DNA of 64,000 nt from Stenotrophomonas maltophilia (GCF_003205835.1 NZ_CP029773.1:3690501-3754500); one strand, 5' to 3'. Numbered from the stretch's first letter, positions 16,986 to 27,620 are shown. A program made the numbers and translations. The notes: a model not told the origin generated them from the letters alone.

Positions 16986-17093
16986 CCTGTCCTGTGGAGC
17001 CTGGCGGATGCTCGGCTGCTTTCCGATGGACCGCGATCGTCCATCGCCAGCAGTCGAGCATCGGCTCGGCTCGGCTCGGCGCTACAGGACAGG
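16986..17093. repeat. 108-nt nested palindrome between convergent genes (degenerate SMAG dimer)
   Basis: Three concentric stems: CCTGTCCTGT (16986-16995) with ACAGGACAGG (17084-17093); GATGCTCGGCTGC (17007-17019) with 17050-17062, one mismatch; and CGATGGAC (17024-17031) with GTCCATCG (17039-17046). The right flank contains a pentamer run TCGGC repeated three times or more (17061-17080). The outer parts look like two SMAG units in opposite orientation. It sits exactly between the 3' ends of the secreted-protein gene and hrpA, so it probably terminates both. Confidence 0.8.
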
Positions 17094-17095
17094 AT

Positions 17096-20000
17096 TCACG
17101 CCTGGCGCAGTGCGGTCACCCGCTGCGCCAGCTTCTTCGCTGAGATGCCGGTACGTGCGCCGAGCTCCTGCGCGAACAGCGATACCCGCAGCTCTTCCAG
17201 GTCCCAGCGCAGGGCCTGCCATTGCGGGCGCTCGCGCAGTCCCTGCTGCTCCCCCGCTTCCAGCGCTTCCAGGAACGGATGCAGTTCCAGCATGCGTGCC
17301 TGGTCACGTGGCGGATCACGCTTGGCACGCTCGGTGCGCAGGATCATCGCCTTCAGATAGCGCGGGTACTGCGCCAACGCGTCGGCCGGCGTGTCGCGCA
17401 GGAAGCCGGGATGGATCAGCCCGACCAGCTGCGCTTCCATGTCGTCCAGATTGCCGCGTGCCCAGCCCATCAACGGTGCTTCCAGCATCGGCTTCAGTTC
17501 CGCCACCAGCGCCAGGATGGTTTCGGCCAGCTTCAGCCGCGACATGGCCTCGCCAAACAGCGCCTTGGCGGCATGCTCACGACGCTGCTCGAAGGCTGCC
17601 GCATCGCGGATGTCTTCCAGCCCCTCGGCCAGCACCGCGTTCATCGCCGCATCGACCAGGTCACCACGCAGGCGCTCCTGCGACTCGATCGCCGCATACA
17701 ACAGGCCGGTCTTGGCACCGACCGGCAGCTGCTTGCGTGCCTGCTTCACCTTCTCGGCCAGGGCAATCTCCAGCAGACGGCGCACGCCCAGCGGATGGGC
17801 CTCCAGCGCCTGCTGGCGATCGGCGAAGATGCGCAGCGCCACGCTGTCGCCCTCGTCCAGCAACGCCGGATAGGCCGGCACGCCCGCTTCACCGGGTACC
17901 TGCAGAGGAATCGGCGTGGCCGGGAACGTACGCAGGCCATCGACGGCCATCTCGCGGCCGGCGCGTGCAGCGAAGGCATCGCCGGCACGACCACCGAACT
18001 TCGCGCGCAGCGTGTCCAGATCACGCGAGGTCGCCAGCACCTTGCCCTGCTCGTCGCGCAGCCGCAGGTTCATGTGCAGGTGCGGCTCGATCGAGCCGGG
18101 CTCGAAATCGAGCGCCGTCACCGTTGCGCCGGTCGCACGTGACAGGAAGCGCGCCAGCTCGCCGGTGATGGCATCGGCGCTGGGCTGCGGGAACGCCTCG
18201 TAGAACGCGCGACCGAAGTCCGGTGCCGGCACGTAGTTGCGGCGCATCGCCTTGGGCAGGCTGCGGATCAGTGCCGAGGCCTTGTCGGCGACGAAACCCG
18301 GCGCCAGCCAGCCCAGTTGCACCGGGTCCAGCGCGTTGAGCAGATGCAGCGGCACGTCCAGGGTGACGCCGTCGTCGTCGGCTCCCGGCTCGAAGCGGTA
18401 ATGCAGTGGCAGGCGCGCCTGGCCCAGCGGCAGGTACTTCGGATAGCGCTCCTGTTCGCTGCCCTCACCCGGCAACAGATCGACCAGGGACCAGTGCAGG
18501 GTCTTGCGCTGTTCCGGCGCCAGCCCCTTCCACCAGGTATCCAGCCCCGCCGCCGAATGGATCTGCGGCGGCACCCTGTCCAGGTACCAGCGCGCCTGCC
18601 AGTCCTCGTCGGCGACGATGCCGGCGCGGCGAAGCTTGGCTTCTTCTTCGCGGGCGACCTCCAGCACTTTCTGGTTGTCGGCCACGAAGCTGGCGCGGGT
18701 GTTGATCTCACCGGTCACCAGTGCCTGGCGCACGAAGATGTCGTGCGCTTCGCCCGGCGCGATGCGACCGTAGTGCACCGGCTTCTTCGGCGCCAGCACC
18801 AGGCCGAACAGGCTGATCTGCTCGGAGGCCAGTACCTGGCCCTGCGCACGCGACCAGTGCGGATCGAAGTGCTTGCGCAGCAGCAGGTGCGGCAGTTCGG
18901 CGATCACCCAGTCCGGCTCGATCGCCGCCAGGGTCATGCCCCACACCTTCTGCGTATCCAGCAGGTTGGCCACCAGCAGCCACGGCGGCGGCCGCTTGGA
19001 CAGCGCCGAACCCGGGAACGGCAGGAAGCGGCGCTGGCGTGGCGCCTGGAAATCGCCCTTCTCGGTGCGGTGGCCGATCTGCGTCGGCAGGCCCGCCACC
19101 AGCGCCCGATGCAGGGTCTGGTACGCAGCGGCACGCACGCGTTCGCTGAAACCGCCGCCAACCGGTGCCTGTTCCTTCTGCGCGCGCACGGGCACTGGCG
19201 CCGGGGCCGCCTCGGCCTTGCCTTCGCGGGCCAGGCGCGCGGCACGGTGCAGCTGGCCACGGGTGGCCTTCACTGCAGCGGCGTCATCGCGCGCCGGCGC
19301 CGGTGCACTGCTGCCAGCCAGCAACGGCGCCATCGAGGCCTCGTTGGCCTCTTCCTTCCAGCCCAGTTCTTCGCACAGCAGGCGCAGCTGTCGATGCAGC
19401 TCGCGCCATTCGCGCATGCGCAGGAAACCGAGGAAATGACGGCCGCACCAGTCGCGCAGCTTGGATTGGGTCAGGTCTTCGTGAGCCTGCCGATAGGCAT
19501 CCCACAGGCGCAGCACACCGACGAATTCGGACCGCCCATCGGCGAACTGCGCATGCGCGCTGTCGGCCGCGCCACGCGCTTCGGGCGGGCGCTCGCGCGG
19601 GTCCTGGATGCCCAGGAACGAGGCGATCACCAGCATCGGCCGCAGGCAGCCGGCGGCCTGCGCGGCGACCAGCATGCGCGCCAGCTTCACGTCCACCGGC
19701 AGGCGTGCCATCTGCTTGCCGATGGTGGTCATGCGCCGCTCGGCGTCGATCGCGCCCAGTTCGGTCAGCTGTTGCCAGCCATCGGCCACCGCGCGTTCGT
19801 CCGGCGCTTCCAGGAACGGGAACTCCTCGATGCGGCCCAGGCCCAGCTGCAGCATGCGCAGGATCACCCCGGCCAGGCTGGAGCGGCGGATTTCCGGATC
19901 GGTGAACTCCGGCCGCGCCTGGAAATCGGCCTCGGCATACAGGCGGTAGCAGATGCCCTCGGCGATACGGCCGCAGCGGCCCTTGCGCTGGTTGGCGCTG

Positions 20001-21181
20001 GCCTGCGAGATCGGCTCGATGTGCAGGCGGTCCAGCTTGTTGCGCGGGCTGTAGCGCTTGACGCGGGCAAAGCCCGGATCGACCACGTAGCGGATGCGCG
20101 GCACCGTCAGCGAAGTTTCGGCCACGTTGGTGGCCAGCACGATGCGCCGGTTCGGCCCGGGATTGAACACCCGGTCCTGGTCCTGGTTGGACAGGCGCGC
20201 GTACAGTGGCAGCACCTCGGTGTTGCGGTACTTGCGCCGTTCCAGCGACTGGTGCGCATCGCGGATCTCGCGCTCACCCGGCAGGAAGATCAGCACGTCG
20301 CCGCGCCCATCCAGGCGGGTGATCTCGTCGATGGCCGACACGATGGCGTCGTTGACGGTGCGCTCGCCCTGCTCTTCGCCCTCGCCTTCCAGCGCGCGGT
20401 AACGCACTTCCACCGGATAGGTACGGCCTTCGACGCTGATCACCGGCGCATTGTCGAAATGCTGGGCGAAGCGTTCGGTGTCGATGGTGGCCGAAGTGAC
20501 GATCAGCTTCAGGTCCGGGCGCTTGCGCAGCAGCTGCTTCAGGTAGCCCAGCAGGAAGTCGATGTTGAGGCTGCGTTCGTGCGCCTCGTCGACGATGATC
20601 GTGTCGTAGTTCGACAACCAGCGATCGCTGGCGATTTCCGCCAGCAGGATGCCGTCGGTCATGAACTTGATGCGGCTGTCTTCGCTGACCTTGTCGTTGA
20701 AGCGCACCTGGTAGCCGACCAGCTGGCCCAGTTCGCTCTGCAGTTCCTGCGCCACGCGGCTGGCCACCGCACGCGCGGCAAGCCGTCGCGGCTGGGTGCA
20801 GCCGATCATGCCGGCCTGGCCACGGCCTGCGGCCAGGCACAGTTTCGGCAGCTGGGTGGTCTTGCCCGAGCCGGTTTCACCGGCGATCACCACGACCTGG
20901 TGGTCGCGGATCAGCCCGATGATGGCGTCGGCTTCACGCGCAATCGGCAGCTGCGGGTCCAGAGTAATGGACGGCTGCTGCTGCGCCCGGACCTGCCGGC
21001 GCTGCACCGACGCCTGCAAGGCCTGCTCGAAGGTGGCGGCCAGCGCCGCATCCTGTGGCTTGGCCTGGCAACGCGAGAGCATTCCCAGCAAACGGCCCCG
21101 GTCGCGGCTCATGGCGCCGTCGATGGCGGCACGCTGTTGGCGCAGGCGGGGCGGCGGATTTTTATCGATAGAGTTCATCAA
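17096..21181 (-). CDS. hrpA: ATP-dependent RNA helicase HrpA
   Basis: A 1361-residue DEAH-box helicase, close in size to E. coli HrpA (1300). Walker A is AGETGSGKTTQLPKL and the DEAH box is IIVDEAHERSLN. SATID, then ATNVAETSLT and QRKGRCGRIAEGICYRLY (motifs V/VI) follow. Next come the HA2/OB region and the large HrpA-specific C-terminal domain. It is cytoplasmic; HrpA rescues stalled or collided ribosomes and aids mRNA processing. The ATG at 21181 (MMNSIDKNPPP) lies 83 bases from divergent dps. No truncation is seen. Confidence 0.95.
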   Translation of the reverse strand: MMNSIDKNPPPRLRQQRAAIDGAMSRDRGRLLGMLSRCQAKPQDAALAATFEQALQASVQRRQVRAQQQPSITLDPQLPIAREADAIIGLIRDHQVVVIAGETGSGKTTQLPKLCLAAGRGQAGMIGCTQPRRLAARAVASRVAQELQSELGQLVGYQVRFNDKVSEDSRIKFMTDGILLAEIASDRWLSNYDTIIVDEAHERSLNIDFLLGYLKQLLRKRPDLKLIVTSATIDTERFAQHFDNAPVISVEGRTYPVEVRYRALEGEGEEQGERTVNDAIVSAIDEITRLDGRGDVLIFLPGEREIRDAHQSLERRKYRNTEVLPLYARLSNQDQDRVFNPGPNRRIVLATNVAETSLTVPRIRYVVDPGFARVKRYSPRNKLDRLHIEPISQASANQRKGRCGRIAEGICYRLYAEADFQARPEFTDPEIRRSSLAGVILRMLQLGLGRIEEFPFLEAPDERAVADGWQQLTELGAIDAERRMTTIGKQMARLPVDVKLARMLVAAQAAGCLRPMLVIASFLGIQDPRERPPEARGAADSAHAQFADGRSEFVGVLRLWDAYRQAHEDLTQSKLRDWCGRHFLGFLRMREWRELHRQLRLLCEELGWKEEANEASMAPLLAGSSAPAPARDDAAAVKATRGQLHRAARLAREGKAEAAPAPVPVRAQKEQAPVGGGFSERVRAAAYQTLHRALVAGLPTQIGHRTEKGDFQAPRQRRFLPFPGSALSKRPPPWLLVANLLDTQKVWGMTLAAIEPDWVIAELPHLLLRKHFDPHWSRAQGQVLASEQISLFGLVLAPKKPVHYGRIAPGEAHDIFVRQALVTGEINTRASFVADNQKVLEVAREEEAKLRRAGIVADEDWQARWYLDRVPPQIHSAAGLDTWWKGLAPEQRKTLHWSLVDLLPGEGSEQERYPKYLPLGQARLPLHYRFEPGADDDGVTLDVPLHLLNALDPVQLGWLAPGFVADKASALIRSLPKAMRRNYVPAPDFGRAFYEAFPQPSADAITGELARFLSRATGATVTALDFEPGSIEPHLHMNLRLRDEQGKVLATSRDLDTLRAKFGGRAGDAFAARAGREMAVDGLRTFPATPIPLQVPGEAGVPAYPALLDEGDSVALRIFADRQQALEAHPLGVRRLLEIALAEKVKQARKQLPVGAKTGLLYAAIESQERLRGDLVDAAMNAVLAEGLEDIRDAAAFEQRREHAAKALFGEAMSRLKLAETILALVAELKPMLEAPLMGWARGNLDDMEAQLVGLIHPGFLRDTPADALAQYPRYLKAMILRTERAKRDPPRDQARMLELHPFLEALEAGEQQGLRERPQWQALRWDLEELRVSLFAQELGARTGISAKKLAQRVTALRQA

Positions 21182-21264
21182 TCGGTTCGTTCAAAACTTT
21201 GAAAGCGACCAGTCATCACGACCGGTTTATTGTGAAGGCCAACGATTCCACAAGGAGGAACCCC

Positions 21265-21813
21265 ATGGCGAAGACCAAGAGCACGACCAAGGCCAAGACC
21301 GGCAAGCAGAAGCTTGCAGCGGCGGCACCGTCGGCGCCGAACATCGATATCGGGATCACCCAGGGCGACCGCAAGAAGATCGCCGACGGTCTGTCGCGCT
21401 TCCAGGCCGATGCGTTCACGCTCTACCTGAAGACGCACAACTTCCACTGGAACGTCACCGGGTCGATGTTCAACTCGCTGCACACCATGTTCGAGACGCA
21501 GTACACCGAGCAGTGGGCGGCACTGGACGACGTGGCCGAGCGCATCCGCGCGCTGGGCTTCAATGCCCCGGGCTCCTACCGGGAATTCGCTGCGCTGACC
21601 TCGATCGCCGAGGAACCGGGCCTGACCGACAGTGCGGACTGGCGTGAAATGGTACGCCAGTTGGTGGTCGCCAACGAAGCGGTCTGCCGTACGGCACGTG
21701 AAGTGCTGGAGGTGGCGGCCAAGGGTGACGACGCGCCGACCGAGGATCTGATGACCCAGCGCCTGCAGACTCACGAGAAGTACGCCTGGATGCTGCGTTC
21801 CCTGCTGCAGTAA
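21265..21813 (+). CDS. dps: Dps-family DNA-protecting ferritin-like protein
   Basis: 182 residues. A lysine-rich N-terminal tail (MAKTKSTTKAKTGKQK), the type used by Dps for DNA binding, is followed by the four-helix ferritin-like fold. The intersubunit ferroxidase segment HNFHWNVTG and the following FETQYTEQWAALDDVAERI are present. Dps oxidises iron with peroxide and compacts DNA in starvation. The ATG at 21265 is preceded by a perfect AGGAGG at 21253-21258; the frame is open 22 codons further but without a ribosome site. It is divergent from hrpA. Confidence 0.94.
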   Translation: MAKTKSTTKAKTGKQKLAAAAPSAPNIDIGITQGDRKKIADGLSRFQADAFTLYLKTHNFHWNVTGSMFNSLHTMFETQYTEQWAALDDVAERIRALGFNAPGSYREFAALTSIAEEPGLTDSADWREMVRQLVVANEAVCRTAREVLEVAAKGDDAPTEDLMTQRLQTHEKYAWMLRSLLQ

Positions 21814-21825
21814 GGGTTGGGGGCG

Positions 21826-21844
21826 GCAGGGCTTGCAGCCCTGC
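21826..21844. repeat. GC hairpin, 5' module of composite repeat copy 3
   Basis: GCAGGGCTTGCAGCCCTGC, an 8-bp stem with TGC loop, 12 bases after the dps stop. It is followed by the spacer with CGAAGCC, CAGAGCAAAAGCC (21845-21898) and the long palindrome. The same hairpin sequence recurs at 61790-61808, and a reverse-oriented relative (GCAGGGCGCAGCCCTGC) lies near 22319-22335 just before recQ. Confidence 0.7.
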
Positions 21845-21898
21845 ACCCGCCGAAGCCTTCAAGCCAGAGCCAGAGCAAAAGCCAGTTTCCTGAAGGTT

Positions 21899-22000
21899 GG
21901 CGGGGTGGGTCCGGTTGAGGGGGACGCCGTAAACCCGTCCATGGGGGCTTGGTCGCGGCATCCATGCCGCTCACACCCCCTCAACCGGACCCACCCCGCC
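21899..22000 (+). repeat. Long three-way-junction palindrome, class A, copy 5
   Basis: The perfect 25-bp arms are 21899-21923 (GGCGGGGTGGGTCC...) and 21976-22000. The side hairpin is CCC-GTCCAT-GGG; the inner hairpin is shortened to GCGGCAT-CC-ATGCCGC. CTTCGACAG follows directly, then a GGGGTCAG-type hairpin in the place where other composites have a GTAG hairpin. Confidence 0.9.
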
Positions 22001-22036
22001 TTCGACAGATTTTCGCGATCTGCCAGGGCATTGCTT

Positions 22037-22077
22037 GGGGTCAGATCCGTTTTCCGCAGGAAAACGGATCTGACCCC
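22037..22077. repeat. GGGGTCAGATCC hairpin
   Basis: A 41-nt perfect palindrome: GGGGTCAGATCCGTTTTCC, loop GCA, then its complement ending GACCCC. Near-identical copies are at 62021-62060 and 59962-60003, with a diverged one at 51231-51270. It lies between dps and recQ. Confidence 0.85.
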
Positions 22078-22105
22078 ATTTTGTTTGTCGATATCTGACA
22101 GATTT

Positions 22106-22126
22106 CATCCACGCATGGCGTGGATG
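22106..22126. repeat. CATCCACGC hairpin
   Basis: CATCCACGC-ATG-GCGTGGATG. The same hairpin type is found at 3809-3827 and 30102-30122. It is flanked by GGATCCACC and GGGAAACTGTC; the latter is the inverse of the GACAGTTTCC box seen beside other palindromes. Confidence 0.7.
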
Positions 22127-22157
22127 GATCCACCGTCACCGGGAAACTGTCGGGGGT

Positions 22158-22255
22158 GGGGCGGTGTGGGCTTGCAGGACCGTTGGCGCCATGGATGGCG
22201 CCATCGAGCCCCCAAGGACGGGTTTACGGCGTGTCCTGCAAGCCCACACCGCCCC
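22158..22255 (-). repeat. Long three-way-junction palindrome, class B, copy 6 (inverted)
   Basis: The perfect 23-bp arms 22158-22180 and 22233-22255 have the same arm sequence as class B copy 1. On the minus strand: side hairpin CCC-GTCCTT-GGG and inner hairpin TGGCGCCAT-CC-ATGGCGCCA. It faces class A copy 5. A reverse-oriented GC hairpin near 22319-22335 completes a mirrored composite whose outer end is within 35 bases of the recQ start. Confidence 0.9.
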
Positions 22256-22364
22256 GCCCAGCCAGAAGACACCCCAGAGCCGGCTGTTGCCTTTGACGTT
22301 GCTCTGGCTTGTAGCAGGTGCAGGGCGCAGCCCTGCCGCCGCCTCCGGGAGGTAAACTAGCCGG

Positions 22365-24170
<1,806 letters not shown>

Positions 24171-24258
24171 CGGCGGGCCATGCCCGGCGGCCCGTGGATC
24201 GGCCGCGCTTCGCGCTCGCTTGGCATGACCCGGCGCTACTCCTACGCTGCTGCCCTTG

Positions 24259-24323
24259 TAGAGCCGAGCCCACGCTCGGCTGCTTCTGCGGGGACGACAG
24301 CCGAGCATGGGCTCGGCTCTACA
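24259..24323. repeat. Inverted pair of GTAG (SMAG) hairpins
   Basis: A forward unit starting GTAGAGCCGAGCCCACGCTC (from 24259) and a reverse unit AGCCGAGCATGGGCTCGGCT followed by CTAC (to 24323), about 15 bases apart. They can fold separately or as one long stem. They lie in the 232-base gap between recQ and copL and may terminate recQ transcription. A degenerate GCCGGGCCATGCCCGG-type piece precedes them around 24175-24190. The copL promoter must lie between 24324 and 24402. Confidence 0.8.
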
Positions 24324-24402
24324 TACATTGGTGCTGCTCCAACCTTGAACCGGCCATTCAGCCGGAAGTGCATCCGCGCCCGCTTGCAGCTAGATTAGCG
24401 CC

Positions 24403-24786
24403 ATGTCCCTGGCCTCGACCCTGCTCCGTGTCGTGCTCATGCTCAGCCTGTTGCTCAACGGGTTGAACGCGGCCATGGCCAGCGGTCACGAGGAAATGGG
24501 CCGGATGGCCCACGCCGCAGCCACTGCTGTTGATGGCGACACTGCCGACTGCCACCACCACGCGGGTATGCAGGCCGACGAGGCCCCGCAGGCCAAGGCG
24601 CCCGCCCACGACGCCCACTGCCAGATCAAGGACTGCGTGCGCAGTTGTGCCCAGCACCCGCTGCTGATGGTACTGCCGCTGCCGGTCATGGGCGGCCCGG
24701 CGCTGTCGCTGGCCCCGCAGCCGATGCCGGCCACTGGCCGTCCGGCGCCGCCGCTGCCGCCGATCTCGCGTCCTCCCATCGGCTGA
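24403..24786 (+). CDS. copL: CopL-family metal-binding regulatory protein
   Basis: 127 residues. A signal-peptide-like N terminus (LLRVVLMLSLLLNGLNAAMA) is followed by His/Met/Cys-rich segments (GHEEMGRMAH, DCHHHAGMQ, HCQIKDCVRSCAQHP) and a proline-rich tail. In Xanthomonas, copL precedes copAB and is needed for copper-inducible expression, with the protein product or its leader implicated. The order copL-copA-copB is conserved here. The His/Cys clusters directly suggest Cu(I)/Cu(II) binding. It is 75 bases upstream of copA and presumably on the same transcript. Confidence 0.85.
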   Translation: MSLASTLLRVVLMLSLLLNGLNAAMASGHEEMGRMAHAAATAVDGDTADCHHHAGMQADEAPQAKAPAHDAHCQIKDCVRSCAQHPLLMVLPLPVMGGPALSLAPQPMPATGRPAPPLPPISRPPIG

Positions 24787-24861
24787 TTCCACACGCACCG
24801 TGCGCCCTGCGCACCGTAGCCGGCCGCCTGCCGGCGTCTTTACGTGTCTGGAGTCACCACC

Positions 24862-26688
24862 ATGAATACCCGCATTCCCCCCGGTCCGGGCGCTGTGCCC
24901 ATGCCGTCGCGCCGCCTGTTCGTGCAGGGCCTGGCCGCCGGCGGCGTGGTTGCCGGCATCGCCGCTGTCGGCGTTCCGCAGCGCGCGCTCGCCGCCGCCA
25001 CGGCCGCCCCACGGCTGGCCGGCGCCCCCGCCGTGCTCAGCGACACCCGCATCGAACTGGCCATCGGCGAATCGCTGGCCAACTTCACCGGCCGCACCCG
25101 CCCGGCGATCACCGTCAACGGCTCGCTGCCGGCACCGATCCTGCGCTGGCGCGAAGGCCAGACTGTGGACCTGTTCGTGCGCAACACGCTGGAACGCCAT
25201 CCGACCTCGATCCACTGGCACGGCATCCTGCTGCCAGCCAACATGGACGGCGTGCCCGGCCTGAGCTTCAACGGCATCGGCCCCGGTGAGACCTATCACT
25301 ACCACTTCGAGCTGAAGCAGTCGGGCACCTACTGGTACCACAGCCACTCGATGTTCCAGGAGCAGGCCGGCCTGTACGGTGCACTGATCATCGACCCCGC
25401 CGAGCCGGCGCCGTATCGGCACGACCGCGAGCACGTGATCATGCTGTCCGACTGGACCGACATGGACCCGGGCGCGCTGTTCCGCCGCATGAAGAAGCTG
25501 GCGGCGTACGACAACTACTACATGCGCACGCTGCCGGATTTCCTGCGCGACGTGAAGCGCGACGGCTGGTCGGCGGCGCTGTCTGACCGCGGCATGTGGG
25601 GACGGATGCGGATGACGCCGACCGACCTGTCCGACGTCAACGCCAACACCTACACCTACCTGATGAACGGCACCGCCCCGGCGGGCAACTGGACCGGGCT
25701 GTTCCGCAGTGGCGAGAAGGTGCTGCTGCGCTTCATCAATGGCGGGTCGATGACCTACTTCGACGTGCGCATTCCTGGTTTGAAGATGACCGTGGTCGCC
25801 GCCGATGGCCAGTACATCCACCCGGTGAGCATCGATGAATTCCGCATCGCCCCGGCCGAGACCTACGACGTGCTGGTGGAACCGAGCGGCCAGGATGCCT
25901 ACACGATCTTCTGCCAGGACATGGGCCGCACCGGCTACGCCGCCGGCACACTGGCGGTTCGCCACGGCCTGCAGGCGCCGATTCCCGAGCGCGACCCGCG
26001 CGTGCTGCTGACCATGGCCGACATGGGCCATGGCATGTCGGGCCATGACATGGGCGGTGGTGGCCACGGCGGCCACGACATGGCCGCGATGAAGGGCATG
26101 GAAGGCGGCTGCGGCGCCAGCATGGGCCACGGCGCGCCCGCCGGCGGCGATACCGCCAGCAAGGCACCGAAGCACCCGGCCAGCGAGCGCAACAACCCGC
26201 TGGTGGACATGCAGAGTTCGGCTACCGAACCAAAGCTGGACGACCCCGGCATCGGCCTGCGCGACAACGGCCGCCAGGTGCTGACCTATGGCGCGATGCG
26301 CAGCCTGTTCGAAGACCCGGATGGCCGCGAGCCGAGCCGTGAGATCGAGCTGCACCTGACCGGCCACATGGAGAAGTTCTCCTGGTCGTTCGATGGCATC
26401 CCGTTCGCCAGCGCCGAACCGCTGCGGCTGAACTACGGCGAGCGCATGCGCATCGTGCTGGTCAACGACACCATGATGCAGCACCCGATCCACCTGCACG
26501 GCGTGTGGAGCGACTTGGAAAACGCGCAGGGCGAGTTCCAGCTGCGCAAGCACACCATCGACATGCCGCCCGGCACCCGCCGCAGCTACCGCGTGCGCGC
26601 CGATGCGCTCGGCCGCTGGGCCTACCACTGCCATCTGCTGTACCACATGGAAGCGGGCATGATGCGCGAAGTGAGGATCGAAGAATGA
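24862..26688 (+). CDS. copA: CopA, Tat-exported multicopper oxidase for copper resistance
   Basis: 608 residues. The Tat signal is PSRRLFVQGLAAGGVVAGIA. Cupredoxin copper ligands are in IHWHGILLPA, YWYHSHSMFQEQ, HPIHLHGVW and the C-terminal YHCHLLYHMEAGMMRE, giving the type 1, 2 and 3 sites. A Met/His/Gly-rich insert (about 390-425, with repeated GHDM and GHGG) matches PcoA/CopA proteins that sequester Cu(I). It acts in the periplasm. The ATG at 24862 is preferred to one six codons upstream. The stop overlaps the copB start (ATGA). Confidence 0.95.
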   Translation: MNTRIPPGPGAVPMPSRRLFVQGLAAGGVVAGIAAVGVPQRALAAATAAPRLAGAPAVLSDTRIELAIGESLANFTGRTRPAITVNGSLPAPILRWREGQTVDLFVRNTLERHPTSIHWHGILLPANMDGVPGLSFNGIGPGETYHYHFELKQSGTYWYHSHSMFQEQAGLYGALIIDPAEPAPYRHDREHVIMLSDWTDMDPGALFRRMKKLAAYDNYYMRTLPDFLRDVKRDGWSAALSDRGMWGRMRMTPTDLSDVNANTYTYLMNGTAPAGNWTGLFRSGEKVLLRFINGGSMTYFDVRIPGLKMTVVAADGQYIHPVSIDEFRIAPAETYDVLVEPSGQDAYTIFCQDMGRTGYAAGTLAVRHGLQAPIPERDPRVLLTMADMGHGMSGHDMGGGGHGGHDMAAMKGMEGGCGASMGHGAPAGGDTASKAPKHPASERNNPLVDMQSSATEPKLDDPGIGLRDNGRQVLTYGAMRSLFEDPDGREPSREIELHLTGHMEKFSWSFDGIPFASAEPLRLNYGERMRIVLVNDTMMQHPIHLHGVWSDLENAQGEFQLRKHTIDMPPGTRRSYRVRADALGRWAYHCHLLYHMEAGMMREVRIEE

Positions 26689-27620
26689 GCCGCTCACTGC
26701 TTTCCCCCAGCCTGCTGGCGCTGGGCCTGGCCGCCGCATTGCCGGTGTTCGCGCAGTCGCACGCTGGCCATGACATGGCCGCGATGGATCCGCCCGCAAA
26801 GACCGCGAAGATGCCGGTCGAACAGGTCGATCATTCGAAGATGGATCATTCGAAGATGGATCCGGGCGCGATGGACCACTCCGCGATGGGCCACGGATCG
26901 CCTGCACCCACCGAACCGCGCGAGCCGATCCCGGTCCCGACCGACGCCGACCGCGCCGCTGCCTTCCCGCCCATCGCCCACGGTGCGATGGAGCATGCGC
27001 CGGAGATCAACAGCCTGCTGCTGATCGACCGGCTTGAGCATTGGGATGGCAAGAGCAGCAACGGCCAGGCCTGGGAGGCCACTGGCTGGATCGGCGGCAA
27101 CATCAACCGCCTGTGGCTGCGTACCGATGGCGAACGCAGCCGCGGCCGCACCGAATCGTCGTCACTGGAAGCGCTGTATGGCCGCAGTGTGTCGCCGTGG
27201 TGGGACGTGCTGGTCGGCGTGCGCCAGGACTTCCGCCCGGCCGACTCGCGCACCTGGGCGGCGGTCGGCATCCAGGGCCTGGCGCCGTACAAGTTCGAGA
27301 GCTCGGCCACGCTGTACATGGGCTCAGGTGGCCAGATGCTGGCCAAGGGCGAAGTCGAGTACGACGTACTGCTGACCAACCGCTTGATCCTGCAGCCATT
27401 GCTGGGCGCCACGGTGGCGGCCAAGGACGAACCGGAGTACGGCATCGGCCGCGGCCTGAACAAGGTCGAGGCCGGGCTGCGCCTGCGCTATGAGTTCAGC
27501 CGCCGCTTCGCGCCGTACATCGGCATCAGCCACGAGCGCACGTTTGGCGACACCGCCGATTACGCCGGTGACCACGCGCGCGACACGCGCTGGGTGGCCG
27601 GCGTGCGCATGTGGTTCTGA
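26685..27620 (+). CDS. copB: CopB, outer-membrane copper resistance protein
   Basis: 311 residues. A signal peptide (SPSLLALGLAAALPVFAQS) and a Met/His-rich N-terminal linker with repeats of the form DHSKMD (about 25-75) precede a C-terminal beta-barrel of about 215 residues rich in aromatic alternating strands and ending in WVAGVRMWF. The final Phe is the outer-membrane sorting signal. CopB/PcoB is the partner of CopA in copper storage or efflux. Its ATG overlaps the copA stop by 4 bases, so the pair is translationally coupled. Confidence 0.94.
   Translation: MSRSLLSPSLLALGLAAALPVFAQSHAGHDMAAMDPPAKTAKMPVEQVDHSKMDHSKMDPGAMDHSAMGHGSPAPTEPREPIPVPTDADRAAAFPPIAHGAMEHAPEINSLLLIDRLEHWDGKSSNGQAWEATGWIGGNINRLWLRTDGERSRGRTESSSLEALYGRSVSPWWDVLVGVRQDFRPADSRTWAAVGIQGLAPYKFESSATLYMGSGGQMLAKGEVEYDVLLTNRLILQPLLGATVAAKDEPEYGIGRGLNKVEAGLRLRYEFSRRFAPYIGISHERTFGDTADYAGDHARDTRWVAGVRMWF

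Noticed and set aside
18317..21202. A 961-codon open frame opposite hrpA
   Set aside because: hrpA has all helicase motifs on the minus strand; the opposite frame has His/Gln/Arg-rich composition typical of a GC-skew shadow.
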